Source: Pseudeuparius sepicola
Lineage: Eukaryota; Arthropoda; Insecta; Coleoptera; Anthribidae
DNA length: 64,000 nucleotides
Assembly (NCBI GenBank): GCA_963920635.1
Contig: OY987302.1
Coordinates: 39,311,500-39,375,499, forward strand
Reading direction: 5' to 3'
In this document: piece after piece, positions 1-28,555 of the stretch
Position numbering within the stretch: the first letter of the stretch is position 1
Layout of the letters: each line of letters begins with the position of its first letter
Program-made: the position numbers and the translations under genes
Notes under the pieces: model-generated
Told to the model about the DNA's origin: nothing
Databases searched by the model: none
The model's input: the letters and a program-made list of their open reading frames with translations, nothing else

Positions 1-12
1 ACGCCCGAAAAT

Positions 13-1713
13 ATGGATCGTGTTTCAAGTGTAAACAAACGACGGCAAAGTGAACGAATTAAAAACATGCCCAAAATTTCTTATGAAGAGCATGATATAA
101 ATAGCCTCGTAAATAGCTATTACCTAAGTTCACAGTCGATAGTTTGTGATATTCCCAAATCATATCAGGAAATTAAAAACCGTGATGATAAATTTGAGTG
201 GGAGAAAGCAATAAAAGAGGAGATTGATTCTCTTTTACAAAACAATACGTGGACATTAGTACCTCGCCCAGTCAACAAAAACATTGTAGACTGTAAATGG
301 GTATTTACCATCAAGAATGATGCTTTAGGAAACCCATATAAATATAAAGCGAGATTAGTGGCTAGAGGTTTCAGTCAAAAATATCTATTAGATTATTACG
401 AAACCTTTGCGCCGGTCGCACGTATTGCTACTTTTCGATTATTCATTGCTTTTGCAAATCAACACAATTTATTAATCCATCAATTGGACGTAAAAACCGC
501 ATTTCTTAATGGCTTATTAAACGAGGAAATATATATGCGAATACCGGAAGGAATAAAAGAAAAAAATGACCGTGTGTGTAAGTTAAATAAATCAATATAT
601 GGTTTAAAACAATCAGCTAGGTGCTGGTTTCAGCGTTTTGATCAAGTACTTACAAAACATGGATTCCAAAATTCCGCTGTAGAACGATGTTTATATTTTC
701 TCGATAAAGGCCATATTACTAAAAATATTTACGTAATACTGTATGTTGATGATCTTGTCATCGCAACTTATGACAAAGATACAATGAAAAATTTTAAACA
801 GTATTTAATGAAACAATTTTCTATGGTAGATCTGAAAGATTTAAAACTCTTTTTAGGTATACATATCGAAAGAAAAGACAATTTTATTACATTAGATTAA
901 AGTGCATACTTGCAAAGCGTTTTAACAAAATTCAACATGAGTGACTGCAAAGCTGTCAGTACACCTTTGCCTCTTAAATTAGATTTTTCAGCATTAAACT
1001 CTGATGAATATTATGACGCGCCATGTAGAAATCTTATTGGTTGTTTGATGTATGCAATGATATGCACTCGTCCCGATTTATGCACAGCCAGAAATCTTCT
1101 AAGTAGATATCAAAATAAAAATAATAAAGAACTTTGGCAAAATTTGAAAAGAGTTCTAAGATATGTAAAAGGGACATTAAAATTTCGATTAATTTATAAA
1201 CGAAATGATTATAAAGAAATTTTAGTTGGTTATGTAGATTCTGATTGGGCCGGAAATGAGCTTGATCGTAAAAGTACTACTGGCTATGTTTTTAAATTAT
1301 TTGATCAAAATATGATTTGTTGGAATACCAAAAGGCAAAATTCCGTTGCAACATCATCTACTGAGGCCGAATATATGGCACTTTTTGAAGGTATAAAAGA
1401 AGCTTGTTGGTTGAAATCTCTTTTAGCAAGCATAAAATTTGAATTGGTAAAACCAATACCTATATTTGAAGATAACAACGGATGCATTGCAATTGCCAAT
1501 AATCCAACAGATCATAAAAGATCAAAACATATCGACGTTAAATATCATTTTTCTCGTGAAAAAGTTGAACAGAAAGAAGTTAAATTAATTTATGTACCCA
1601 CAGGTCAACAACTAGCAGACATTTTCACAAAACAGTTACCTGCCGGACAATTTATAAAGCTTCGGAGAGAACTTGGTTTGGACGAGAAAGCAAATAACAT
1701 TGACCAAAATTGA
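13..1713 (+). pseudogene. copia pol: reverse transcriptase and RNase H, one in-frame stop
   Basis: This is the C-terminal part of a copia polyprotein, which copies the element RNA into DNA. The RVT_2 reverse transcriptase block runs from the conserved W-T-L-V-P region (about codon 80) through KARLVARGFSQ, QLDVKTAFLNG and the catalytic YVDDLVIA (about 740-765). RNase H follows, with STEAEYMAL near 1360 and the terminal DIFTKQLP near 1620. One TAA at 898-900 interrupts an otherwise continuous frame; the two halves are in the same phase, so this is a point nonsense change and not a frameshift. The second half has no ATG at its start. Family assignment is firm; the copy is inactive unless the stop is read through. 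Confidence 0.92.
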
Positions 1714-1916
1714 AATAATTTTAATTATTATTATTATGTATTCATTAATCAATTTTAAAGTCTGATTGGGTTTTTGACTGGGTTTTCCCCAATCCATAGT
1801 AACAAATGTTAGACTTTTGTTAAATTCCCAGAAGTAAAATTAAAAGGAAAAATGTACTGCACTCTCTTAAATTTTGTAATTTACAAACTCAATATATTAT
1901 TTTTGAGTGGGAGTAT

Positions 1917-2130
1917 TGTAATAAGCAAAAATATATATCGATTTGTCCTCGGATTTGTCCCTATTCAATGTTTATATAAACATCACGTTTCTGGGGCACC
2001 CAAAGATGCTGGATGTAAAAACGTATATTATTCATAAGCCTAAGCCTGAACTGTTCGGTTCTCAATTTAATAAAAAGTGCAGAATTAGATTCCTATATTG
2101 TCTAAAATTATTTTAACCAAGTCTGCTTCC
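1917..2130 (+). repeat. copia 3' LTR (right end approximate)
   Basis: A purine-rich tract ending GAGTGGGAGTAT is followed at 1917 by TGTAATAAG, as expected for a polypurine tract and the start of a copia LTR. An AATAAA lies near 2070. The matching 5' LTR is outside the window, so the right end is inferred only from where an unrelated repeat begins. Confidence 0.6.
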
Positions 2131-2956
2131 TATTAACCAAATACACCTTGTATAGCAATAAAATGTATTCAATTTCTTATGTAAATTTTAATTTTAAACA
2201 AAAATGCCCTCTTGGTAATTTTTTGTATGTGTTATGGTTTCGTGGCAAATTTGATTTTTTGTATTATTTCGGGGTATTTCTGAAAAATTATCACTAGTAA
2301 TCGCCCTAGTGCTTGAATTATTGCCGTAAATTTTTCGAGTACACGAATTTTTTGAGTCGCGTAGCGACGAGGGTTAATTTTCTTAATAAAAACGTGTTAG
2401 AGAAAAATTTCCGGATATTAATTCAAGAACGTGGGGGATTCGGTAAGAAAATTCCATACCTAGACGTAAATTAAACGAAATTATTATCAAAATTTTTGTC
2501 GGGTATCTAAATTGTTACAATGTCACATTATAATAATGACATTTGTCAAAAAAATTTCCACTGTAATCACCTCCTGCTGCCTAGAGCAAGTGAGAATATT
2601 TCCGGAAATTTTTTGAATTGCCATGACAGAAGCAAAAAACGAGCCTCTGATTGGTCAAAAAAGGTAGGTATGGAATTTTCACTTCTAATCTCCCTAGAGC
2701 ATGAATTATTCCCGGAAATTTTTTTCGAGGTGCGAATTTTCTTAAAAAATTTTTCTTTTTTTTTTTTTTTTCTTAAAAAATTCGCAACCGAGAAAAAAAT
2801 TCCGGAATTTTAATTCATGCTCGCGGGAGATTCGGTACGAAAATTTCATGTCAAAACTATTTGAAAATACAATTAAATTGGTGACATATGGTGACTGTGA
2901 CTGGTGTTATTGTTGTATAGGAGGGAAATTTCCACTTATTAATCTTACAGCTAGGG

Positions 2957-3784
2957 CGGCACCATCGCAATGATAAAGGCCTGCCAGCTGGCGACGCGAA
3001 ACGTCACTACGTCATCACAGGGAGGTCAGGAGGTTGCTTTTTGAAGTTGTTTACGTTTACTTGTCTGGCGATTTTCCTGTTTTAAAGAACGTTTGTTGTG
3101 TGTTGGACTGTGTTTTTTTAGTAATATAGGACGTGGAGTTTTATTAATAAGGTGGTAAAACAGCAGTGGTTCAGAATAGAGTGATTAAAGTTCAATTTTA
3201 GTTTATAGGTTTTAGGTTGTGTCTATAGTTTCGGACTAATTTAAATCATGCCGTGGACGTGTTCCGTTCCCAACTGCAAGGGAAACTACAAAGGCGGTCC
3301 TAATGTGTCCGTTTTTTCCTCCATAAAGACTCCATTTTAAGGGAAAAGTGGGTTAAAGCCATCAAAAGAGATTTTGTTCCTACACAGTTTTCCAGGATTT
3401 TGGTTTCGACTGTTGGAGAGTGTTATACCTAACAATTTTACGTAATTAAACGTAACCACCTTGAAATTAGTAAGTTTTATGGTTTTATTTATTCGAATTT
3501 AGTTGTATCTAGGCAGGCAAATAAGAAATAATTGACATTTACGAAAATTTCACCGATAGATATCCAAATGCGCCAAAACCCTTGAAAATGTGACTTTCAC
3601 TCTTGTAGATTATTATCCGTGTTGTAAGACCATGAGCTATATATCTAAACAATCATTTTAAAGTGTTTTTTTTACCAAATTTACCAAATTGACACCTTGA
3701 AATTTGAATTTGGCGCCTTAGGCTCACCTCCCTTGGATGACTCATCGCTTTCAGCTGGCGGGCCTTGTTATTGCGACGGTGCCG
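2957..3784 (+). mobile_element. P-like DNA transposon relic with THAP domain, TIRs and 7 bp TSD
   Basis: The 828 bp unit starts CGGCACCATCGCAAT and ends ATTGCGACGGTGCCG. The inverted similarity continues inward for about 65 bp through a shared GCCAGCTG. It is flanked by a perfect 7 bp direct repeat, GCTAGGG, at 2950-2956 and 3785-3791. The only coding trace is a broken THAP domain, the DNA-binding domain found at the N-terminus of P-element transposases and many domesticated relatives. A P-superfamily solo relic fits best; the family usually makes 8 bp duplications, so the 7 bp repeat leaves some doubt. Confidence 0.72.
3248..3434 (+). pseudogene. THAP zinc-finger domain fragment, frameshifted
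   Basis: An ATG at 3248 opens a THAP-type N-terminus with paired cysteines and the N-Y-K-G-G-P block. After about 25 codons the family pattern continues only in another frame, through a K-D-S-I-L-R-E-K-W-V-K-A-I stretch, and then decays near 3430. The first frame itself stops at a TAA near 3340. THAP domains bind DNA through a C2CH zinc centre; the later Cys and His cannot be placed in frame here. The fragment lies inside the TIR-bounded unit, so it is most simply the remnant of that element's transposase. A host THAP gene copy is the alternative. Confidence 0.7.
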
Positions 3785-4909
3785 GCTAGGGAGGGTGATT
3801 TCCGAAAAAATACACAAGTTGCCATGGCAACGTTAAGAAATGATTGTGTTTTATTGGTTGTACCTTGTCGACATGAAATTTTCTAAAAAATTTGCTTCAT
3901 AAGTATCACTTAAAGTGGAAATAAAGTGTTTGCTACTTGAAATAAAGTAACTTTTTCCAATAAACTTACCTATTTAAGGCTACACTTTTGAAGATACAGG
4001 GTCTAATACATTTAAGGAAGATACAATTAATGTTACGCTCTGTATCTTGAAAAGTAAAACCTCGAATGGGTAAGTTTATTGGGAAAAGTTACTGTATTTA
4101 AAGTAAGAAACACATTTTTTCTGCTTTGAGTGTTACTTATGGAGCGAAGTTTTAAGTTAATTTTTCAGAAGTACCTACCCCGAAATAATAAGAAAAAATC
4201 AAATTTGCTATGAAACCATGACACATATGAAAAAATGCTACGAGAAGGTTTTTGTTTACAATAATTAAAATTTACATAAGAAATTGAATACATTTTATTG
4301 CTATACAAGGTGGTTCATTTTTTTTTCTAAAAACAATTATAATTAGTATAATTGTTTTTTAATTATAATCCTACGTCACTGGTTGTTCAAGGTGTTTGAT
4401 ATTAACAGGTTTTATGCTAACCCATGCCGTTATAACGTGTACCAAATATTACTTAAATATCTCAACTAGTTTGGTAAATATTCAATAAATTCCACATATT
4501 TCTTACAACTTTAACACCCTGTAACTTTTTATACGATATAGTTTATAGAAGAAAGTGCGGTTATTTTTTTGGTTTTCTATCACCTGTTGAAGTGTCGCAG
4601 AATAAAACTGAATCACCCCGTATATTAAATCTGATGTCTTATCTCATTATTTCTTTCTTATAGTTACTACAAAGTACTATTACCTGTAAATTAATAAATG
4701 TAATCTTCAGTTTACGAACATAATTTTTATAGCAGAACACCCAAAGGACTGATATTGGAATCAGTATGTATGTCAAGCATAATAGAATGTGTTCCTATTT
4801 AAAAAAATGGCTGATACTAAAATGCTGAAAATAATATGTTCTGCATTGTGGAAAATATTTGGTTTAGATTTTTGAACATTGGAATAAACGGAATCTTATT
4901 TTGTTACAG

Positions 4910-21297
<16,388 letters not shown>

Positions 21298-21664
21298 AAA
21301 TGTATAGAAATAAAAGTGAAAGATATTTTGTTGAACTTTATAGCACATTTAAATTGTTTGTTTTACATTGTATAAAACTTGTATATTGTGATATTAATAT
21401 AGATTGTTCAAATAATATTTTTTGCAATATTTATGTAGAAAGCAGGGCTTTAACTATTGTGGATATTTTTTATTGTACATTTCAAACAGAGATTTTGTGT
21501 AACAATGTTCATTATTACGTGGTTATTTATACATAATTTTATTTAATAGGGGTCAAGTTATGATCTCACTACATTTTAAGGCCATTTACTGCCATGATAT
21601 TTTCCAGAAATTCACTTCTGATTAAGACATTGTACAATGTACATATTTTGTATTTGCAATAAAA
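21298..21664 (+). terminator. ci: ci 3' UTR with polyadenylation signal
   Basis: An AT-rich untranslated stretch follows the stop. The canonical AATAAA at 21659-21664 is the most likely cleavage signal; another AATAAA-like motif at 21309 lies too close to the stop to be preferred. Confidence 0.7.
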
Positions 21665-21669
21665 TATAA

Positions 21670-22455
21670 ATAGATGCTTAATGAACAAGTATTTCCCTAA
21701 AATCCTAAATATACCACATAAAAAATGCAGCTGGGGAATAATTTAAAAATAATGGTTCAGTCATTTTTGTTATTGCAACCGAGTTCATAGGTGGTATAGA
21801 TAAAACCAAAGACAATCCCATCTTTGGTAAAACATATTTTTCAGAGTTAATAGATTCTCGATCAAACTACAAGCTGACCCATCTTGTCATTATAAGACTG
21901 CCAAGTATATTTTTAAGTCTAAATTTTGCTGGGCCAGTGAATTAAATAGTTAGGAGCCCATGGGAAATATCTCTGGAACTTAAAATAACTATGTCCTTAG
22001 TCAAAATTATCATTCTCTCATATCATCAACGCATTGAATAAGGAATTCGTTTAATCTATCATCAAAGTCAAGAAAGAATATTATCAGTGACTATAGAAAG
22101 AATTAGTCACTGATATTATACCATTACACAAAAACGATCGTAATTAAAAAACGCAGCTACCAAAGAGCGACAATCTGCACCTCAGAGAAATGGTTATTTC
22201 TCTGAGGTCTGCACACACACAATTCTACAATAGTCGCCAAGCTATAAGCCTTTTCTCACCACTTTTGTTACTAATACAGTCTGTTTAAAGGTGTTTTTTT
22301 ACTTTAGAAGAAAAAAATAAATAGGTGGTCCAGTAGAATTAGAAGTTTTGAAAACATTTTTATTTTGTAACTATGCACAATTATTGGTTGTGCATCTTTA
22401 TGTAAATTTAGTTGTCATTCGTACTACAAAAATAATCACAATTACTGTGTGATTG
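21670..22455. other. Intergenic sequence with two small hairpins
   Basis: No gene. AGTGACTATAGAAAGAATTA with its mirrored arm (about 22085-22122) and CCTCAGAGAAATGGTTATTT with its arm (about 22180-22207) form short perfect stems. Nothing else was recognised. Confidence 0.6.
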
Positions 22456-22459
22456 CTGC

Positions 22460-22935
22460 TCAGCGATAATTTGGGGTAACGTCAGAGTTTATTGTGCTCA
22501 AGCCATATGAAATAGATTCAGATAAATGTTCGGGGCGACGTGAAGACGAAGACTTTTTAAAAAACTTTTTTTTATAACGCGTGTTACAGCATTTTTACTT
22601 AGACTACAGACAAGACTAGACTGAATACACTCCTTACTTACTAGGTATATTTATACAGATCTGATCTGTTATGCTGAGCTGTTTTAGTTCTCATGGGAAA
22701 ACAAAGAGGAGATCGAATTCTGCAATTCTCGCATTAGGTAAGTTTTAACAATACTCAAAAGGAATATGATATTATGTTCTAGTAATCATTCTAGAACAAT
22801 ATTCAATGGAAAATGATATCTTTATAGTAAGCATTTTGAACAATAGTGAATGAGAACATAATAACAAAACAGTAAACAGAATCAAGGGTGAAAACAAGGT
22901 TAAGATCAAGGTGATGCTTGAGGTCGGATATAACA
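22460..22935 (-). repeat. LTR of the env-bearing element (far end approximate)
   Basis: On the - strand it starts TGTTATATCC directly after a purine tract, contains a TATAAATATA promoter-like box near 22650 and CAATAAACTC near 22500. No second copy exists in the window, so the end near 22460 is an estimate. Confidence 0.5.
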
Positions 22936-22984
22936 CCTTCCCCCTTATATTAAAAATTCGTGTTAACAAATTTTTGACATTAAA

Positions 22985-23940
22985 TTAGGCACAAGTACTA
23001 GTATTACAGTTTAATTCCATTTCTTCTTCGTGGTTATCCAATCTATAAGAAGGTCTTCTTTGGACAGCAACAAATTTTCTTAAATTTTGAAAAACGTGAT
23101 TACGAGGTCTAGGTGGTTGTGGACGATCGTCTCCGTACTAATGCCTATTTTAATATTTCTAGACTTTTAACATTTATGATAAAAATAAACTTATTAAACG
23201 CATGATTAAAGCAATAGAGAGATATTATATGTCCCATATTGGTGTATACTTATTTACAGTTTCAAGATCATTTGCATATTTATTTCCAACATTCAAATGG
23301 TATTTTAATTTTGTGAAATTTATAGATTTGATTAGATTTATTTAAATTTTTCGTTTGAACGTTAGTACTTCCAATATAGGCAATGCATTCAGATTTTCAC
23401 GTCAGAATTGAAGTTTTGTCTGGCATTATAGTCAAAGGATTTTGATTTTTACACTTAATGGTTATGGGAAATATTTCACTTAACCATTGATTCTTTTGAG
23501 TGAGAGAAATAATTGTGACTATGTCACAAGTATTAGGTAAATGGGTTTTTACCTCTAATAATTGAGCTTCACATCTTGAATATGAGTCAATAAGAGTAGG
23601 ATATAAATCTTTACACATTATTAAATCGAACGCTACCTACTTCTTTAAAAAAAATTATATCAAAGAATTTACATAGAGACATAGAAAAATCTATTACTAG
23701 ATTCTTCTATGATAGAGAGCTGGGTCAATCCTTTTTGCTACATATTAAGTATCAGTAGATACCATAATATAGTAAAATCCAGTTTTATTATCGAAAATTT
23801 GAATAGGATAAATAGGTAGTATACCATTGAGGTTCTACTAAAGGAATGACTAATATAAAAACAAGCTTATTTTCTGTTTGAAAAACTTTTAGCTCTATAA
23901 AATCAACATAAGTTGCAACATTTAGAAGTTTAGGAGTTAA
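22985..23940 (-). pseudogene. Broken envelope fusion protein gene (Gypsy env / baculovirus F type)
   Basis: Three in-family pieces are visible on the - strand. A membrane-distal piece near 23940-23780 has an I-P-L-V-E-P motif. A Cys-rich stretch at 23397-23618 has C-K-D-L, R-C-E-A-Q-L-L and N-T-C spacing as in insect retroelement envelopes. A basic Arg/Pro-rich C-terminal tail ends at the stop near 22985. Frameshifts and stops separate them. Such proteins mediate membrane fusion in related elements; this copy cannot make one. Confidence 0.6.
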
Positions 23941-23948
23941 GGGTAAAT

Positions 23949-23970
23949 ATAATAATAATAATAATAATAA
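23949..23970. repeat. AAT trinucleotide microsatellite
   Basis: Seven tandem AAT units. To its right, up to about 24200, is sequence resembling the 3' end of a LINE insertion (TTATTTGCATCGTAATATAC), too short to classify. Confidence 0.8.
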
Positions 23971-24409
23971 AGTGCCTTTATTTGCATCGTAATATACAAT
24001 ACAACAAAAACCGAGGCAAAGTCTAGCTACAGCTACTCTACTTAATCTCATACACATAATAATAATAGTTGGTGACACAAAATGAGATAAAAAAGAGTTA
24101 CATTTGCACGTAAGTATGGCTAGGAATTTGTTAAATTGGTTCAGTAAGAATAAATAAAAATGTTTGTTAAAGCACCGAAAAAACGCCAGCATATGAAATG
24201 AATATGGAATTATTTCTGCTTAAACTTCATTTTCAGGTTGTAACTAATAACAACGAAATATTGCTCCCTCTCGCTTTGAAAATATAATTATAATCTTGTT
24301 AAGTTTGTAATAGGTAAGTAGTCGTACAAATATTTCAAACAACGTTTTTCCAGATGTTTTATATATACCTACTTACAGTAATTAATTTGTTTATACCATA
24401 TATATGTAT

Positions 24410-24610
24410 ACAGGGTGATTCAGTTCCGGTGCTCAACATGGGGATTTCGGAAACCGTAACAGATACGAAGTCGATAAAACGAAGGTAAACTTGCGCCTTT
24501 GGGCGCCTAACCATATGCCTTTGAGAAAGTTAAAATATTTTCATGGGTTGCTGAGATATTTAAGAAAAACCGAATTTTTGAAATTTACATTTTATTTTTT
24601 GCAACAGAAA
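24410..24610. mobile_element. One arm of a TACAGGGTGATTCAG-type MITE
   Basis: TACAGGGTGATTCAGTTCCG near 24412 is a typical Tc1/mariner-type MITE terminus. The opposite arm is absent: at about 24610 the sequence switches to a Penelope-like remnant. Confidence 0.5.
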
Positions 24611-25370
24611 CAGAAGTATAAGCTAATGTTTGGTGGAGATATGTGGATGACATATTTGTTAGATGTGAACATGGAGCGGATGATTTAAATTCATTATTAA
24701 ATTTTATAAACTCAAGAACCTTCTATTAAGTTTCCCAGGAATTGAAAATAATAATCAATTACCTTACCTAGATATTTCTATATACCTACTGAAATCAGAT
24801 AATATAGAAACTAAACTAGTGTCTATGGAAAACCAACACATAGGTACTAATAGATATCTCTATTTTAACTCAAATAATCATATTAGTGTTAGAAAGGGAA
24901 TAATTAAAAAGTTTGTATGGCAGGGCTAAACCGATTTGTTATAATAACGCAAAATTTGAGGGGAAAATTAAACATATAACCATGTTCACGAGAAGAATAG
25001 TTATCCTATTGAATTTTTTAAGCAAGTTTTTCAGGTTTCCAACAAAATGACAGTGCTAGAATCAGAGAAATAAATCTGGTGGACCGACCAGTAAATTTAA
25101 TTATTCCTTATACTCCTGGATAAGCTGAAACGCATAGGCAATCGTTTTAATGTCAGAACAGTATTGAAAACCAAAAATACATTAAGATCGATGCTAGCTA
25201 AAACCAAACCATTTAATGACGTACAAATTTCAAAAAATTGCATTTATAAAATTCCTTATGAATGTGGAAAGTTCTATGTTGGGGAGATTTGTAGGCCGTA
25301 CATAAAAAATATATCAGGCAAAATCAAATTTTCAAGTCAAAAATATGTAAACACTATCTTATAAGAGGTA
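24610..25370 (+). pseudogene. Penelope-like retroelement remnant (RT plus GIY-YIG)
   Basis: Short in-family stretches occur in changing frames: Y-V-D-D-I-F-V near 24640 (reverse transcriptase catalytic motif), L-P-Y-L-D-I near 24762, T-N-R-Y-L-Y-F-N-S-N near 24845, and a GIY-YIG-like C-G-K-F-Y-V-G-E-I-C-R-P near 25265. This order of RT then GIY-YIG endonuclease is the hallmark of Penelope-like elements. Many stops; dead. Confidence 0.72.
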
Positions 25371-25379
25371 GAAAATAGT

Positions 25380-27960
25380 CGAAAAATTAAAAACATACAT
25401 ATATTTTTAGTTTCTATAATGCCACCTTCGGTTATTAAAAATAAATTCAGCCAAATTGTCATTGTCTACATGTACCTACAACGTGTTATTGTTATTAGGT
25501 ATATTTTTGTCAATTTTGAGGGAAAATTGTACAGTATGTTCATTTTGAACTGAAAAATGGGTCGCTTCCGGTACTTTCGGTCAAACCGGATGTGTAATAA
25601 TTTAACACGTGCCGCTATTTTCTTCTTCCTAGTACACTACAAAGATAATTTTAATAACTTTTTCCTTTAAAGTTAATTTTAAGTAAATGAAATTTTATAG
25701 CGATTATCTCAGAAACTAGTCACAATTCACAATAGAAAAATCGTCCATAGAACAAAAGTTTCTCCAAATTACCCAGTCTTTCAGATGCGCTACGTTCCAA
25801 CGTTCCTAGGATCGAAAAGTTTCTTTGCACCCCAGCGCCATCTATACGCCATTGTCAAAATGAACGCTTAGCAGTTGCGAGTAAAGCCCTCGTCACGGCC
25901 TAGCGAACGGCGTTTGCAGAATTAAAATATCTCTTCTTGTTCCGGAGATATCGGCGAGGGGAGTCCTTATGAGGACAACCTGTATAGACTATATATCGCG
26001 CCTTCCCCATGCATAAACAGAACGCGTGGAAACATTTAAAAAGAGGTAAGATACAAACACACAATTGATACAAATCCATACAAATCTTGCATAAATCTCT
26101 GTCTCTCTTTGGCCTGCGGACTAGAGGCGTCTCTGCGGTATAAAGACAAAGACAGAGTTGCTCCAAAACACCCGTTAACTTCAACATGCGAAACATAAAA
26201 TTTTCACTTACTTACCGCTTTCAAATGTACAGATCAACTGTGCATTCAAATGAAGAAAAAATGCCAAATGGACAATGGTGAAAACACCATTGGGTTTCTT
26301 GAAATAGGGTGTCCAAATGTTGTCAAATTTAATAATTTATATTTTGAAAGCGAATAATTTTTGGTTCAATGTTCATGGGGATTTTTTTTCTTACTTTTTA
26401 TGGTAGGTACAGTTGATGTGTAACATTTGAAACCGGTAGATGAAAATTTTATGTTCCGAATGTTGAAATCAACAGGTTTTGAGAAACATTTCAGGACACA
26501 CGGTTGATTTTAACGTTATAAAACAAGAGTATACGTTTGTTGCAAATGAAAAGATGCACTTAGATGATGGACCTGCAAGACTAAAAAGGTAACCTCAAAA
26601 AAGTTACGAGTAAAAGCACGATCCAAAAATAGCGCAAGTGGCGACCTCTGTGAGATACGTATAAATTGATAGATGCAGATTATTCACCATCCCCAAAGAT
26701 ACAGCAGTGCCAAATTTCAGTTCGGCAGCTTGATTATTTTGGGAGATATTTCCATAATTCAATTTCAAAAAAAGGACTACAACGACCTGTAAAATGGTAA
26801 AGTCCTAATCCAAAAACCTGGGACACCCTGTATATAGTTTATACTTTAATATACTGGGTGATTCAGTCATGATGTAAAAATTTTTAAAACATAGCGGGGA
26901 AGGCCCAGTGAAAAGGAAAATACGCAAATTTTTTTTGGAGAAGTTTAAAACTTGGCGCAACTGAACTCTAGTACCCGTGTAACTCGACGCCTCACGCCTC
27001 TGCTTGAAAGGACACGGTCAATGTGACTTCTGGAGAGCGATGTTGCCGCACTACATTAAATAATCGGCCTTATTTTCTAAGGTCGAAGGTTAAACTGAAG
27101 AAATAAAAACAAAAACCTACCTTTCATCTGCATTATGTTGTTGTCCGAGGTAGTGTCAGTCTTGATTCTACAAAGAGCAGGCGATATAAAACTTGAAACA
27201 AGCACCAGCACTTATTGAGAACTTTTCGCGAGTTTCCACATACTACAGATGGCACACACATTTTCTCACGATTTTTAAATTGCACCAAAAAATTGCTACC
27301 GGCACGGCAACAGCACTATCCTAACAAAACTGCATCTAAGTACACCGCGATCCGTTGCACGTTTTTGTGGTGATTACTGGCTAGTGGCCTCTAACCTGTA
27401 ATAATTCTAAAATGTTCTAAACTAGACCCTGTCTCAGAGCTGTCGAGCTGTCTGTTCGCCGGTCCCCTTGTAAAATAATCCCCAGATATTCTACCTCCGT
27501 CCAATAGCGCAACCTAGCGACAGAAGAGAAGAAGCAACCCCGATAACATCGGTGTATTCGCCGTTGCCTAATAATAGTTGGTGCTCTCTGAGAGATATGG
27601 AGGTGGGGAGAATGAGTTGAAGCTGAGCGTACTCACTAATATTGTCTCGCATCATTTTGAAGACACTTTGCCCAATTGATAGGTACCTATATTAATAAAA
27701 ACCTTAAATTTAATCCACCTAATATATCTGGAAATAAATATAATTAGTACAGAAAGGTACGGCACTGAGAACTGAAAAAAGTAAACAAACCTATATTGGA
27801 AAATTCTTACCGGAAAAAAAGATATTCCCTCACGTCTTTCTCTTGAAAATTCTTACAGACTTCCACAGAACACGACATAACGCTAAAATCAATCGAAATC
27901 ACTTCAAACGCTCCAAATAAAAACAGGTAAGCACTCCCACACCAGCCGGTATTTGCGATT
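25380..27960. other. Intergenic DNA, no gene recognised
   Basis: Only fragments of MITE ends were noticed (ACAACCTGTATAGAC near 25977, CACCCTGTATATAG near 26825, TACTGGGTGATTCAG near 26860). No domain-bearing open frame on either strand. Confidence 0.6.
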
Positions 27961-27977
27961 ATGGGTATTTTTTACAG

Positions 27978-28200
27978 GGTGACAAATTTAGGCAACAGAT
28001 GATCGGCTACCGACAACAACTGCATGCCGAGTTCTGCAGGGAGTTTCCACACATGCAAGTGTCTGAACAAAGAGTGTCAGATCAGTATCGAACTATTCTA
28101 AGAAATAACAGAATTCCAGAAACGCGACTTATAACGCTATCAAACGGGAAGTTGAGCTAGAGATCCACGGCGAACACATACGAGCCATGCCTCATTGAAG
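27978..28200 (+). pseudogene. Retroelement (LINE-type) ORF fragment
   Basis: A short frame with V-S-E-Q-R-V-S-D-Q-Y-R and R-N-N-R-I-P is followed in a shifted frame by I-K-R-E-V-E-L-E-I. This motif series is common in the N-terminal region of insect R2/RTE-like retrotransposon proteins. It is cut off by the Gypsy 5' LTR at 28226. Assignment is from remembered family motifs and is moderate. Confidence 0.45.
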
Positions 28201-28225
28201 TTGGCCCAAACTAAAAAAAAAATAT

Positions 28226-28553
28226 TGTAACGAAAAATGCCTTTAAAGTTTTTATATCAGCTTTCAATGAATATGTCTGCACGGTTTTCTAACCTACTCA
28301 AAGATTTAGCAGATAAATTTTAAGTTTGGGTATTCTACATACAGTTTTATAATTTTTGTAATTAATTTAGAGGCATTTTCCGTCACATCTTTGTTGGCCT
28401 GAGGCCCCCAGGGCCCCATTTTCCTTTAGTTTTCATTGTTTCCCCTGTAGAGCTTCCATAACTTTCTAGAAAGTTTGCTATAACTTTATATGATTTGTGA
28501 ACTATCATTGGCCAGGAATATTCTAGAGTATTCTCCAGTCTTCCTTTTGAATA
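28226..28553 (+). repeat. Gypsy 5' LTR, first part
   Basis: This matches 33907-34230 of the 3' LTR with only a handful of differences. It continues at 31073 after the nested insertion. Confidence 0.95.
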
Positions 28554-28555
28554 TA

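Larger units (their letters stand above)
1..2130 (+). mobile_element. 3' part of a Ty1/copia LTR retrotransposon
   Basis: The 3' end of a copia-type element enters from the left edge. It contains the reverse transcriptase and RNase H part of pol, a short untranslated stretch and a 3' LTR. The reading frame is already open at base 1, so the 5' LTR, gag, protease and integrase lie outside the window. Beyond about 2130 the sequence becomes a different repeat that also occurs near 4300 and 13770, which sets the right boundary approximately. If ci begins to the left, the element sits in a ci intron. Confidence 0.9.
2147..4545. mobile_element. Palindromic fold-back element, copy 1, split by nested insertions
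   Basis: The stretch from 2147 to about 2290 is the reverse complement of about 4150 to 4312 with few differences. A second related palindromic copy lies at 13545-14380. Between the arms are two smaller hairpins (about 2310-2440 and 2697-2822) and a P-like element at 2957-3784. The outer right arm continues to about 4545. The matching outer left arm is missing because the copia LTR abuts the inner arm. No protein is encoded; this is a non-autonomous DNA element of undetermined superfamily. Confidence 0.7.
22460..23985 (-). mobile_element. Env-bearing (errantivirus-like) LTR element, 3' end
   Basis: Read on the - strand, a broken envelope gene is followed by a polypurine tract (AAGGGGGAAGG near 22940) and an LTR beginning TGTTATATCC at 22935. 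Only the env and 3' LTR portion is recognisable. Upstream of the env fragment the sequence is interrupted by an AAT microsatellite and unrelated DNA. The combination is typical of insect Gypsy/errantivirus-type elements. Confidence 0.65.
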
